Positions 8,535 to 16,800 of a DNA stretch of 64,000 nucleotides are shown piece after piece. Under the pieces are notes generated by a model that worked only from the letters and a program-made list of their open reading frames with translations, did no database searches and was not told the origin of the DNA. How positions within the stretch are numbered: the stretch's first letter is position 1; each line of letters begins with the position of its first letter. The position numbers were made by a program, and so were the translations under genes. Where the stretch lies: assembly GCA_001464765.1 (NCBI GenBank), contig LNDV01000028.1, forward strand, positions 124,001-188,000, given 5' to 3'. The stretch is from Betaproteobacteria bacterium Ga0077526. Lineage in GTDB: Bacteria > Pseudomonadota > Gammaproteobacteria > Burkholderiales > Ga0077523.

Positions 8535-11363
8535 ATGGCCATTCGTCACCCTCTCCTCCGGATTGCGCTGACCGCGCTCTGCGTGTTCGCGGCAGCGTGC
8601 GTGTCCGCCGCACCGTCGTCCGACGATGGCGCGGTGTGCGAGAAACTCGTTTCGACCGACACCATGCGGAAGGTCGACGCCACCGTCGGACGGCAAGTGC
8701 AAGGCGCGCTGGCGGAGATCTACTCGGGCGATCCGACCTTTCCCGCTGTTGCCAAGGGTCACCGGGGGGCGCTGGGAGACGGACGCATCGGGTCGGTCAC
8801 GCAGCACTGGCTGCGGAAGTTCTGCCGGGAGTTCGCCGGGCGCGTCGTGACTTCGCCCGAGGCCGTTCTGGACGCCGTCATCGGGTTCGCGGGGATCCTC
8901 CACGCGTATCCAGAGTGGCGGGAACCGTTGCTGTCCCAGGGACTTTCTCACTGGATCGAGGCCAGGCCGGCGCCGGAAGGCGCGCGCTACCGGCAGACGC
9001 GCGTGTCCGGGCCCGACAAGGACATCGACGCGATGCTTCGCGCGTGGCAGCGGCCGGCTGTGACGCGTGCGGAGTCGAACACGGTCTTCACGTACTACCG
9101 GCTCACTGCAGCAGATCTCGCCCTGCTTGCAGCGCCGCGGGCGGCTCTCGCGGGGCTTGCAAAGCTGCAGGACAAGCCGGCCGCCGATCGAGATGCGTTC
9201 GACGCCACAGTCGCTGCGGTGCTGACGAAAGCCGGCCTGCCGCCGGACAAGTACGGACCGATCGTCGCGCGGCACGCGGACACCATTCCGGCAGTGCAGC
9301 TCACCGAGGATTCCATCAAGAAGCTGCGGGTGCGACGGCTGCCGCAGGCGGTCGTGGACATCGCGGAGTCGGTGTCGGGGTTGGCGTTCCCCGATCTGGG
9401 GGAATTGCAAGGGGCGCTGGAGGATGCGGCCAAGGCCGCAAATGACGAGGCGGCTGCGGCGGACCCCGCGGCCGCGAGCCCGCCGGCCCTCGCGGCTGTC
9501 ACGCCGCAACCGCCTCCGCCCCCATCCGTCGACCTGACGAAGTACATGGGTGCGATCCTGGGCGAGGCGGTGGAGACCCGCGCGATGGTGCTGACAGCGA
9601 AGAAGCTGCTGGAACTGGGCGTCGCCAAGGACTTCGGGGTGATGCCGCCGTTCGCCATCACCGTCCTCGACCGCCTGAAGGAAGTCGAGTATCCGACGGA
9701 AGCCTTGTTCCTGGCGGCCGTCCGGGCACGGGTCCAGGACGAGTTCATGGTCAAGACCAACACGAACAGCAAGAATGGCAGCGCTCGTTTCGACAAGGTG
9801 CTGAAGGCGCCTGCCGAGATCCAGGCGCTCGGGGTGCCGCCGGAGTATCTGGGCGTGATCGAGAAGATCACGTCCCAGCACTTCGAGAGCACACGCCAGA
9901 TGCGCGATGCGATGCGGCGTGAGTTCGACAAGATCACGGAACCCCATCTCGAGAGGGTTGCCGCGGCCGCGATCAAGTCCCATCCTTTGCAGCAGCGGGA
10001 GCACATCCTCTGGAGTGGCAACGACTGCGGCTGCGTGGAGACCAATCGCCTCCCCGGCGGCTGGGTGGAAGCCGCAGGGCATCGCTCTCCTGGTGTGGTC
10101 TACGGACTCTTTCCGCTCTGGCAGGCCGGTCGGGAGCAGAAGGTGGATTTCAGCGTGCTCTCCGCCGTGGGGTACTTTGCGCTGGGCGTGGACAACGAAG
10201 GCGGACTGATCGATCCCATGCCCGCCGAGGGTGCGCACCTGGAGTTCACGCGGCAAGCGCGGCGGCATGGAACGCGGGTCGACTGGGTGATCCGTCGGGT
10301 GGACTGGAGCAAGTGGCCTGCAGCCGATGCGGACAAGCAGCAGGCGTTCTACAACCGTCTGAAGGATGAGATCGTCAAGATGCTCGTTTCGAAGGACGGC
10401 GGCTGGCTCCGATCTCTTGCCGAGACGCTGTCGCTGGGCGCCGTGCCACAGGTTCGCCGGGGCGACGGTGTGACGCTCTACTTCAAGAACTATCCGGATG
10501 AGGCCGAGGCTGTCACGGCGTTCCAGAGATTTCATCGCGACCTGACGAAGTCTTTGCAGGATGCGATCGGAAAGGACCATTCCGTGAATCTGCTGATCGA
10601 GCAGAGGGCGATAGGCAAGGGCATCTTCGAGTGCGGGCAGCTTGCCGAAATGACGCAACGCAAGGAGGACGAGGCGATCGATCGCAACGGCAAGTTCCTC
10701 GTGCTGCTGGAGGAGCCGACCATCGATCAGAAGAAGGAGCTTCGGAAGAAGCTGGAGGACTGTCTCACCGGGGATCTCCGGCGCGATGTCCTGCAGTCGG
10801 TCGTGCCCGTGGTCCAGTACGACGGCGTGAGCGAGCAGCAGCTGCACGATGACATCGTGTACTTCGATTTCAATTTCGGCGGTGTCGGACTGTGGCCCCA
10901 TCCGGTCGGCTCGGATGCCGCCGCGGGTGCGCAGAAGGGTGACGAGCGCGTGACGGTGGAGAGAGTCGGCGGCGACATCCGGGAGATACTTCTCGGCGGC
11001 AGCGAACCTCCCTCTGCGGTGGACGCGAAGCTCGCAGGCGTCTGTGCGTTCGTCTGCCCGAACCGCTGGATCTTCCGCGGCCTGTTCGAGGCCTATGCGG
11101 CCGTGGTGGTGCTGTCACTCGTCGTGCGCTGGGCAAGCTGCCGGCTGCGCTATCTGCTCACGTCACAGCCGATGTATTTCTACCTGTACATGGCGTTCGT
11201 GGCGCTGCCTTTTCTCGTCCTGTTCCTCGCGCTGCTCTACTGCGACCCCGCGTGGGCGCGCATCCGCGCGGGCAACGTGCCGTTCCTGCTTCTCGCCGTG
11301 GTGTTCTTCATCTTCGTGATCCGGCTGTATGTGAATGCGAGGAAGGAGGCGTCGCGCCCATGA
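8535..11363 (+). CDS. Unknown secreted/membrane-anchored protein in the eCIS operon
   Basis: I do not recognise this family. I prefer the ATG at 8535 (942 residues) to the one at 8517, because it puts a clean hydrophobic signal (RIALTALCVFAAACVSA) at the N-terminus; the Cys there is at best a weak lipobox. A large soluble region follows, interrupted by a proline-rich linker (PQPPPPPSVD, residues about 325-332). Three strongly hydrophobic segments close the protein (about 853-875, 881-903 and 915-935) before a short basic tail. It begins 1 base after the ATPase stop, so it belongs to the same operon. A periplasmic body on a membrane anchor could tether the injection particle or act as a release or firing sensor. 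That is inference from topology and position only. Confidence 0.7.
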   Translation: MAIRHPLLRIALTALCVFAAACVSAAPSSDDGAVCEKLVSTDTMRKVDATVGRQVQGALAEIYSGDPTFPAVAKGHRGALGDGRIGSVTQHWLRKFCREFAGRVVTSPEAVLDAVIGFAGILHAYPEWREPLLSQGLSHWIEARPAPEGARYRQTRVSGPDKDIDAMLRAWQRPAVTRAESNTVFTYYRLTAADLALLAAPRAALAGLAKLQDKPAADRDAFDATVAAVLTKAGLPPDKYGPIVARHADTIPAVQLTEDSIKKLRVRRLPQAVVDIAESVSGLAFPDLGELQGALEDAAKAANDEAAAADPAAASPPALAAVTPQPPPPPSVDLTKYMGAILGEAVETRAMVLTAKKLLELGVAKDFGVMPPFAITVLDRLKEVEYPTEALFLAAVRARVQDEFMVKTNTNSKNGSARFDKVLKAPAEIQALGVPPEYLGVIEKITSQHFESTRQMRDAMRREFDKITEPHLERVAAAAIKSHPLQQREHILWSGNDCGCVETNRLPGGWVEAAGHRSPGVVYGLFPLWQAGREQKVDFSVLSAVGYFALGVDNEGGLIDPMPAEGAHLEFTRQARRHGTRVDWVIRRVDWSKWPAADADKQQAFYNRLKDEIVKMLVSKDGGWLRSLAETLSLGAVPQVRRGDGVTLYFKNYPDEAEAVTAFQRFHRDLTKSLQDAIGKDHSVNLLIEQRAIGKGIFECGQLAEMTQRKEDEAIDRNGKFLVLLEEPTIDQKKELRKKLEDCLTGDLRRDVLQSVVPVVQYDGVSEQQLHDDIVYFDFNFGGVGLWPHPVGSDAAAGAQKGDERVTVERVGGDIREILLGGSEPPSAVDAKLAGVCAFVCPNRWIFRGLFEAYAAVVVLSLVVRWASCRLRYLLTSQPMYFYLYMAFVALPFLVLFLALLYCDPAWARIRAGNVPFLLLAVVFFIFVIRLYVNARKEASRP

Positions 11364-11414
11364 ACCACAGTCCACCCAGGCATTCCCGGATGCCCCGTCG
11401 ATAGGAGAACAGCC

Positions 11415-12527
11415 ATGCCAGGAGTAAAGCGGAGTGCGGACAGCCAGGCCGCCAGCCGGGCGCACGATGAGCCGGCGGCGAAGCGCGTGAAGGTGGCCCA
11501 ATCCAAGAGCGCGGGAGAGGTTCCGCGACTCGTGGCACAGCGCGAGCAGGTGCGCTCTGCGTTCGGACCGGTAGCGCAGCTGGAGGGGGGCCTGGAAGAT
11601 GAGCTGCCGGCCCAGGGCAAGGGAATCGCTCAGCTGGCTGGCGTCGAGGAAGAACTGCCGGTGCAGGGCAAGGGCATCGCGCAGATGGTCAGTCCGGAGG
11701 AAGAGTTTCCGGCGCAGGGTAAAGGCATCGCACAGAGGGTCAGTGCGGAGGAAGAGCTTCCGGCTCAGGGTAAAGGCATCGCTCAGCTGGCCGGCGTGGA
11801 GGAAGAGCTTCCGATGCAGGGCAAGGGGATCGCGCAACTGGCCAGCGAGGAAGAGGAGCCGATGCAGGGCAAGGGCATCTCGCAGCTGGCCGGCGTGGAG
11901 GAAGAGCTGCCGATACAAGGGAAAGGTACCGGACAGGAAAACAGGACGGGCATGCCCGACGACCTCAAGGCCGGCGTGGAAGGGCTCTCCGGCATGTCCA
12001 TGAACGACGTGAAGGTGCACTACAACTCGGCCCAGCCCAGCCAGCTGAACGCGCTGGCCTACGCTCAGGGCAACGATATCCACGTGGCGCCCGGCCAGGA
12101 GCAGCACTTGCCGCACGAAGCCTGGCACGTCGTGCAGCAAGCCCAGGGGCGCGTCAAGCCGACGATGCAGATGCAGGGCCGGTCTGTGAATGACGATGCC
12201 AGCCTCGAGAGCGAGGCGGATGTCATGGGCGCGCGGGCGCTGCAGGCCAAGGCCGAACCGGGCGCCCTCGCGGCAGGGGCCACGGTCCAGCTCGCGCGCG
12301 AGGTCCTGCAGGCCAAGAAGGACAAGTACATCCCGGATGCGGGGGAGCCGCACATTCACGTGCACGACGGGGGAATCACGTTCACGGACGTCGGCCACGG
12401 CCACAAGTACCTCGTCCGTGGGGACCGCACACTCGCCAACAATGTGGCTGCCGTCGTCCAGGACCTGAACGCCGCGGGGGATGCCCGGTCCCTGCAGATC
12501 GTCCAGTGGATCAACGCCAACATCTGA
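11415..12527 (+). CDS. eCIS-core (DUF4157) domain protein with QGKGIAQ repeats
   Basis: This 370-residue protein has three parts. Residues 1-60 are a charged, probably disordered head (SKSAGEVPRLVAQREQVR). Residues about 61-174 hold seven degenerate copies of a 16-17 residue unit with core QGKGIAQ. Residues about 178-285 form the DUF4157/eCIS-core domain with an HEAWH zinc-protease-like motif (234-238) in LPHEAWHVVQQAQGRV and a trailing ESEADVMGARA. The last 70 residues (GEPHIHVHDGGITFTDVGHG...) are a candidate payload tail. DUF4157 proteins are known markers of eCIS loci, often carrying cargo domains. A purine-rich ribosome-binding site (GGAGA) precedes ATG 11415. Whether the HExxH is catalytic is unknown. 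Confidence 0.8.
   Translation: MPGVKRSADSQAASRAHDEPAAKRVKVAQSKSAGEVPRLVAQREQVRSAFGPVAQLEGGLEDELPAQGKGIAQLAGVEEELPVQGKGIAQMVSPEEEFPAQGKGIAQRVSAEEELPAQGKGIAQLAGVEEELPMQGKGIAQLASEEEEPMQGKGISQLAGVEEELPIQGKGTGQENRTGMPDDLKAGVEGLSGMSMNDVKVHYNSAQPSQLNALAYAQGNDIHVAPGQEQHLPHEAWHVVQQAQGRVKPTMQMQGRSVNDDASLESEADVMGARALQAKAEPGALAAGATVQLAREVLQAKKDKYIPDAGEPHIHVHDGGITFTDVGHGHKYLVRGDRTLANNVAAVVQDLNAAGDARSLQIVQWINANI
11595..11936 (+). repeat. Seven coding tandem repeats of 48-51 bp (QGKGIAQ units)
   Basis: The reading frame repeats EELPAQGKGIAQLAGVE-like units; two copies are 16 residues instead of 17. The core GKGI is invariant except in the last copy (GKGT). Variation is mostly at the residue before Q (A, V, M, I) and just after the core. 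Confidence 0.85.
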
Positions 12528-12631
12528 TGCCGCACTGACGGGTTCCGCTCAGACGGCCCGCGGCTCCTTTCCGTCATACTGGCGCACGCTCTGCCAAACG
12601 CAGGGATTCGCCCGTCATCGGAGGGGATGCC

Positions 12632-15600
12632 ATGAAGATCCAGGTTGCCAACGCGCAGGACTGGTCGGTGAAGTCGTCGAAACCCGTCGCCGGTCGACGC
12701 CGCTCTCTCGCGGCCGATCCGCAGGATTTCCCGGCGGAGTTTCTCGCTCCCGGCAAGGCGTCCGTGGCCGAGATCCTGGAGGTGAAGCCGCGGGTCGCGC
12801 GGGGGCGCCGTGCCGTTGCACCGCAGACGCTCGAACTGTCGGTGCAGGCGTCGCCCGGCGAGGCCTACGTGATCGCCACGCGTCATCCTTCCGGCGCGCT
12901 GACTTTCCATCGCGCGGTGAGCGAAGTGCAGGCCGCCCGCCGCGGCCGTGCCGCCGCCGCGCCGACCTTCCGCTTCGTGTTGCCGATCCGCGCGCAGGCG
13001 CCGGTTGTCGCGGGGCCGCAGCGGCGCGGAATCATCAGCTCGATCTTCAAGGTCGTCGTCCTCAAGATCGTCGACAAGGTCGCGTCGGTCGCCTTTCCCG
13101 TGCTGGTGCGGATGCTCGAATCGCGGCTCTGGAAATCTGCAGGGCGCAGTGAAGGCTGGGTCCACGCGTCGAAAGCCGCCTTCGAAGCGAAGAAGCTGCC
13201 GCCGGTCGACTGGAAGAAGGTGCCCAGGGGCGATCAGCGATGCCTGCTGCTGCTCCATGGCACGTTCTCCAACGCGGCGAGTGCCTATGGCGACCTCGCT
13301 GCCAGCGATTTCTTCGAGCGGATCGCGCCGCTCTACGGCGATCGGGTGTTTGCCTTCGAGCACTTTTCGCTGTCGAAGACGCCGGAAGAGAACGCCCGTG
13401 AGTTGCTCGCGGGTCTTCCCGACGGTGTCGGAACCTTCGACGTCATCACGCATTCGCGCGGCGGTCTGGTGCTTCGGCAACTGGTGGAGCGGCGCGCCCA
13501 GCTCGGAGCGGCGTCCGCACGATTCCGTCTGGGGCACGCGGTGCTGGTGGCCTGCCCGAATGCCGGCACACCCATCGCCACCCCTGCCCGCTGGGAAGAC
13601 ACGGTGGGATGGTTCGCCAACCTGCTGGAGATCTTTCCGGAGAACCCCTTCACCACCGCGGCCGGCTTCGTGTCCGAGGCGATCGTCTGGCTGGCGCGAC
13701 ACCTCTCCGCGGACATTCCCGGACTGCACGCGATGGACATGCGCGGACGACCCATCCTCGATCTCCAGTCGCCGCCCGGTCCTGCACGCGACGCCTACTC
13801 GGCGCTCGTGACCAACTTCGAGCCGGATACGGGCGTAGCGCTGAGGCTGGCCGATCTCGGACTGGATCCGTTCTTCGCTTCCGCCAACGATCTCGTCGTG
13901 CCGACGGAAGGCGGGTGGCGCGTCGACTCCGAACGGGCGCCCGCGATCGAGGCGAAGCGCATCGCCTGCTTCGGGCCCGGAGGCAACCTGCCGTCGGCGT
14001 CGCGCACGCCGGTGCATCACGTCAACTTCTTCTCGCAACCCGAGACAGTGGAGTTCCTGGTGCGCGCGCTCGAGCGACGCGACCAGGGGTTGCCGCTCCT
14101 TTCGCCTGACCAGCCGCTGTCTGTTCGCGGGGCCAGTCGGGCAGCGTCGGTGGTGGACGGCGGTGCGGACGAAGGCGCGACTCGCAAGCGTCTGGCATTG
14201 CCGATGCCGGGTGCCAGCGCAGTGGTTGCCCTCGCGGACACCGACATGTCGGAGCGGGACGATGTCTTCGAGGTGATCGTTCTGCCGGACAGCAGTGACG
14301 AGCGCCGGCCGGGCTACGTTCTCGCAAGCTATCGCGGCGCGAGGGTGCTGGACCGATTCGAGACGCGCGGAGAGCGCAACGACGCCGGCAAACGCTGGCA
14401 GAACATCATCCGCACGCACGAAGGCATCAAGAACTTCGTCGACGGCGAACCCGGCACGGAAATGCCCAGCGAGCGCGCGCTGATGGAGTTCGGTGCGCGG
14501 CTGTTCGATGCGCTCTTCACCCCCGACGTGCGACGCCTGTATGACGCCGCGCGCACAGCGCGGGGAAACGGACGCCTTGATGTCATCTTTACCTCGACGA
14601 TTCCGTGGGTCGCCGAGAAACCGTGGGAGTTCGCGTTCGATCCGGGGCGCCGCACCTTTCTCGCCACCGAGGACGTCCACTTCATCCGCAACGTGATCAC
14701 GGCGGTGCCGGCCGATGCCATCGAGCCGCACGCCGGCCCGCTGCGAATGCTCGTCGTGGTGGCGCAGCCCGTCGGACTCGCCAAGCTCTCGGCAGACGAG
14801 GAAAGCATTCTCATCCGGCGAGGCTTCGACGCGCTGATCGAGGCGGGACTGGTGACGGTGGACGTGCTGCCTTCGGCAACACCGGCGACCTTGCATGCGC
14901 GGATCGCCGTCGACCGCTACGACGTCGTCCACTTCATCGGGCACGGCGAGTTCGATGCCGCCACCGGCCAGGGCTATCTGCTGTTCGAGACCGACAACGG
15001 GGAGCCGTTGCGCGCCGACGCGCGAAGCATGCGGGAGATCCTGTGCAGGCGTGGCATCAAGCTCGTCTTCCTCAACGCGTGCGAGAGCGGCACCGGGGGC
15101 AAGTCGGAGTTCAATCAGGGCGTCGCGCCAGCATTGGTCGAGAACGGCATGCCTGCGGTGGTCGCCAACCAGTACAAGGTGCTGGACCCGTCGGCAACCG
15201 CGTTCGCGCAGCACTTCTACTGGGGGCTCGCACAGGGCCTCACGCTCGGCGATGCGGCGCGGGAAGCGCGTGTGGCGCTCAACTACTCGATCGACGGAGA
15301 AAGCATCGACTGGGCGGTGCCCGTTCTCTATGCGCACGATCCGAACGCGCGGCTGTCGACGCAGGTGTCCGCGGAAAAGCGCGTGCCGTTCACCCAGCAC
15401 GTGGGCGGTGGCGATCGTCGTGGCGCGCGCAAGCACGCCCATCGCATCGCTGTGTGGGACGTGGCACACGCGTACCCGCACCTCGACAAGACGCTGGCGC
15501 GACTGTCCGCCGCGCAGAACCGGTTTTCGTTCGAACTGGTGGACCTTTCGGCGCCGATGGGCACCTGGCAGCTCGCGGCGGTGGAAGGGCAGGAAGCCGC

Positions 15601-16057
15601 CAGTGCCTATCTTCACGCCAATCGTGTCGCGCAGAAGCTGCGCGGCAAGACCCGGGAACTGGGCGTTGACTACCTCGCCTGCGTGACACGCCACCCGATG
15701 ATGTGTGACCTCGGGTCGGATCAGGTGCTCTACAACATCTACGGCTGGTGGCCCTCGCCGAAGTCCGAACCTGTGATGCTGTTCTCCACCGCGTTCTTCG
15801 AGTTGCCGTCGAGCGGTATCGAACTCGACCGGGCGCTCGCGAACGCCGCCGTGTCCGGCATCGTCGGTCTGCTCACCGGCGACGGAACCCACGAGTCGCC
15901 GCCGCGGCTCTGCCCGATGTACTCGAACAACGAACTCGATCCGAAAGTGCTCACGGGCCGCCAGAAGTTCTCCGCGCCGTGGCGCCGCCGCCTGCAGCGG
16001 GAGTGGCCGGAGGAGTTGCCGGCGCTCGACGCGATTCTCGGCGCGTTTCATTCGTAG
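12632..16057 (+). CDS. Alpha/beta-hydrolase-CHAT protease fusion with an unknown C-terminal domain
   Basis: This 1141-residue protein has no signal peptide. Residues about 200-420 form an alpha/beta-hydrolase: LLLLHGTFSN supplies the oxyanion loop and THSRGG the nucleophile elbow (Ser275). Residues about 560-905 form a CHAT (caspase-like) domain with catalytic His771 in HFIGHGEF and Cys817 in LNACESG, and a following MPAVVANQY. Residues about 910-1141 form a further domain (RIAVWDVAHAYPHLDKTL ... GTHESPPRLCPMYSNN) that I cannot name. A Shine-Dalgarno-like GGAGGGG precedes ATG 12632. It is the last gene of the injection-system locus, 104 bases after the DUF4157 gene. CHAT enzymes act in bacterial immunity and regulated proteolysis; here an effector, effector-activator or self-killing role is inferred. 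Confidence 0.85.
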   Translation: MKIQVANAQDWSVKSSKPVAGRRRSLAADPQDFPAEFLAPGKASVAEILEVKPRVARGRRAVAPQTLELSVQASPGEAYVIATRHPSGALTFHRAVSEVQAARRGRAAAAPTFRFVLPIRAQAPVVAGPQRRGIISSIFKVVVLKIVDKVASVAFPVLVRMLESRLWKSAGRSEGWVHASKAAFEAKKLPPVDWKKVPRGDQRCLLLLHGTFSNAASAYGDLAASDFFERIAPLYGDRVFAFEHFSLSKTPEENARELLAGLPDGVGTFDVITHSRGGLVLRQLVERRAQLGAASARFRLGHAVLVACPNAGTPIATPARWEDTVGWFANLLEIFPENPFTTAAGFVSEAIVWLARHLSADIPGLHAMDMRGRPILDLQSPPGPARDAYSALVTNFEPDTGVALRLADLGLDPFFASANDLVVPTEGGWRVDSERAPAIEAKRIACFGPGGNLPSASRTPVHHVNFFSQPETVEFLVRALERRDQGLPLLSPDQPLSVRGASRAASVVDGGADEGATRKRLALPMPGASAVVALADTDMSERDDVFEVIVLPDSSDERRPGYVLASYRGARVLDRFETRGERNDAGKRWQNIIRTHEGIKNFVDGEPGTEMPSERALMEFGARLFDALFTPDVRRLYDAARTARGNGRLDVIFTSTIPWVAEKPWEFAFDPGRRTFLATEDVHFIRNVITAVPADAIEPHAGPLRMLVVVAQPVGLAKLSADEESILIRRGFDALIEAGLVTVDVLPSATPATLHARIAVDRYDVVHFIGHGEFDAATGQGYLLFETDNGEPLRADARSMREILCRRGIKLVFLNACESGTGGKSEFNQGVAPALVENGMPAVVANQYKVLDPSATAFAQHFYWGLAQGLTLGDAAREARVALNYSIDGESIDWAVPVLYAHDPNARLSTQVSAEKRVPFTQHVGGGDRRGARKHAHRIAVWDVAHAYPHLDKTLARLSAAQNRFSFELVDLSAPMGTWQLAAVEGQEAASAYLHANRVAQKLRGKTRELGVDYLACVTRHPMMCDLGSDQVLYNIYGWWPSPKSEPVMLFSTAFFELPSSGIELDRALANAAVSGIVGLLTGDGTHESPPRLCPMYSNNELDPKVLTGRQKFSAPWRRRLQREWPEELPALDAILGAFHS

Positions 16058-16109
16058 CCCGGACTCGGTCCGGGCAATGCGGTTGCGACGAGTCCGAGCG
16101 ATGCGGTTT

Positions 16110-16440
16110 CCCCGGAGTCGCGCCTGCGGCGCTCGTCCGGGCTACGCGGATGATTCGTGCGGTGGCCTTCGTTCGGGCGAAGTGCGTAGCCCGGATGAGG
16201 CCCGACCGGGCCGACTCCGGGGAGCGGCCCTTCGCGTGAGCGTTGTCCCCGGAGTCGCGCCGTCGGCGCTCGTCCGGGCCACGCGGATGATTCGTGGGGT
16301 GGCCTTCGTTCGGGTGAAGTGCGTAGCCCGGACGAGGCCCGACCGGGCCGACTCCGGGGAGCGGCGGCCTTTCCCGTGAGCGTTGTTCCCGGAGTCGCGC
16401 TGTTGGCGCTCGTCCGGGCTACGGGATGATTCGTGCGGTG
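16110..16440. repeat. Tandem array of a REP-like intergenic repeat (about 137-140 bp period)
   Basis: Three consecutive copies begin at 16110, 16247 and 16387; the third is partial. Each opens with a CCCGGAGTCGCG block followed by GCGCTCGTCCGGGC[TC]ACG. The first two copies then carry GTAGCCCGGA and GCCCGACCGGGCC, so the unit is full of short inverted repeats and can fold into hairpins. A related GTAGCCCGGACTCGGTCCGGG palindrome abuts the stop codon of the CHAT gene (16056-16075). The same core recurs at 23036-23335 and 39662-39680. No transposase is present nearby. Confidence 0.85.
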
Positions 16441-16454
16441 GTGCCCACGAGTTC

Positions 16455-16682
16455 AGCACGGTGTGGACCGAGGACAGGGCCTGCGAAGCGCGTGAGAACG
16501 GTTGTCAGGATGCCGTCGCGACGAGCGAGCACAACTTCGCCGAGGCCGTGATGCGGGCGTCGGGCCGTCATGGCGCGGATCTCATCATCGATGGGCAGAG
16601 CCCCAAGGGTTTGCGCGGGAGCATCGCTTCGCTCGCCACGTTCGTCCACCGGAAGCGGAGCGGGCCCTTCTCGCCGTTGGCA
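16455..16682 (+). pseudogene. Relic of a zinc-type quinone oxidoreductase
   Basis: One frame reads ARENGCQDAVATSEHNFAEA, then GADLIIDGQSP, then GSIASLATF and SGPFSPLA. This is the order of blocks in the nucleotide-binding half of NADPH:quinone oxidoreductases (A...GC..AI..S..DF...V, G.DV..D..G, .SL..L, SGP..P). Nothing of the N-terminal catalytic half or the C-terminus is recognisable. The relic runs straight out of the REP-like array, so the array may have accompanied the deletion. The family match is by eye. Confidence 0.5.
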
Positions 16683-16800
16683 CGCGACGCGACCGGTCGG
16701 TTGGGAATCGATCCAAGCTATGGCAAGCTAGGAAAGGAATCCGGGGGCACACCGGCAACGCCAGGAATCGCAGAGACCATCTTGATGAGCGAGCCTGACG

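Noticed and set aside
11595-11936. CRISPR-like look of regular short repeats
   Set aside because: Repeats are directly adjoining, in frame, vary within the unit and encode QGKGIAQ peptides; there are no unique spacers.
12356-16051. 1231-residue minus-strand open frame opposite the CHAT fusion
   Set aside because: Composition is Arg/His/Gly-rich with no domain; the plus strand carries two complete catalytic domains.
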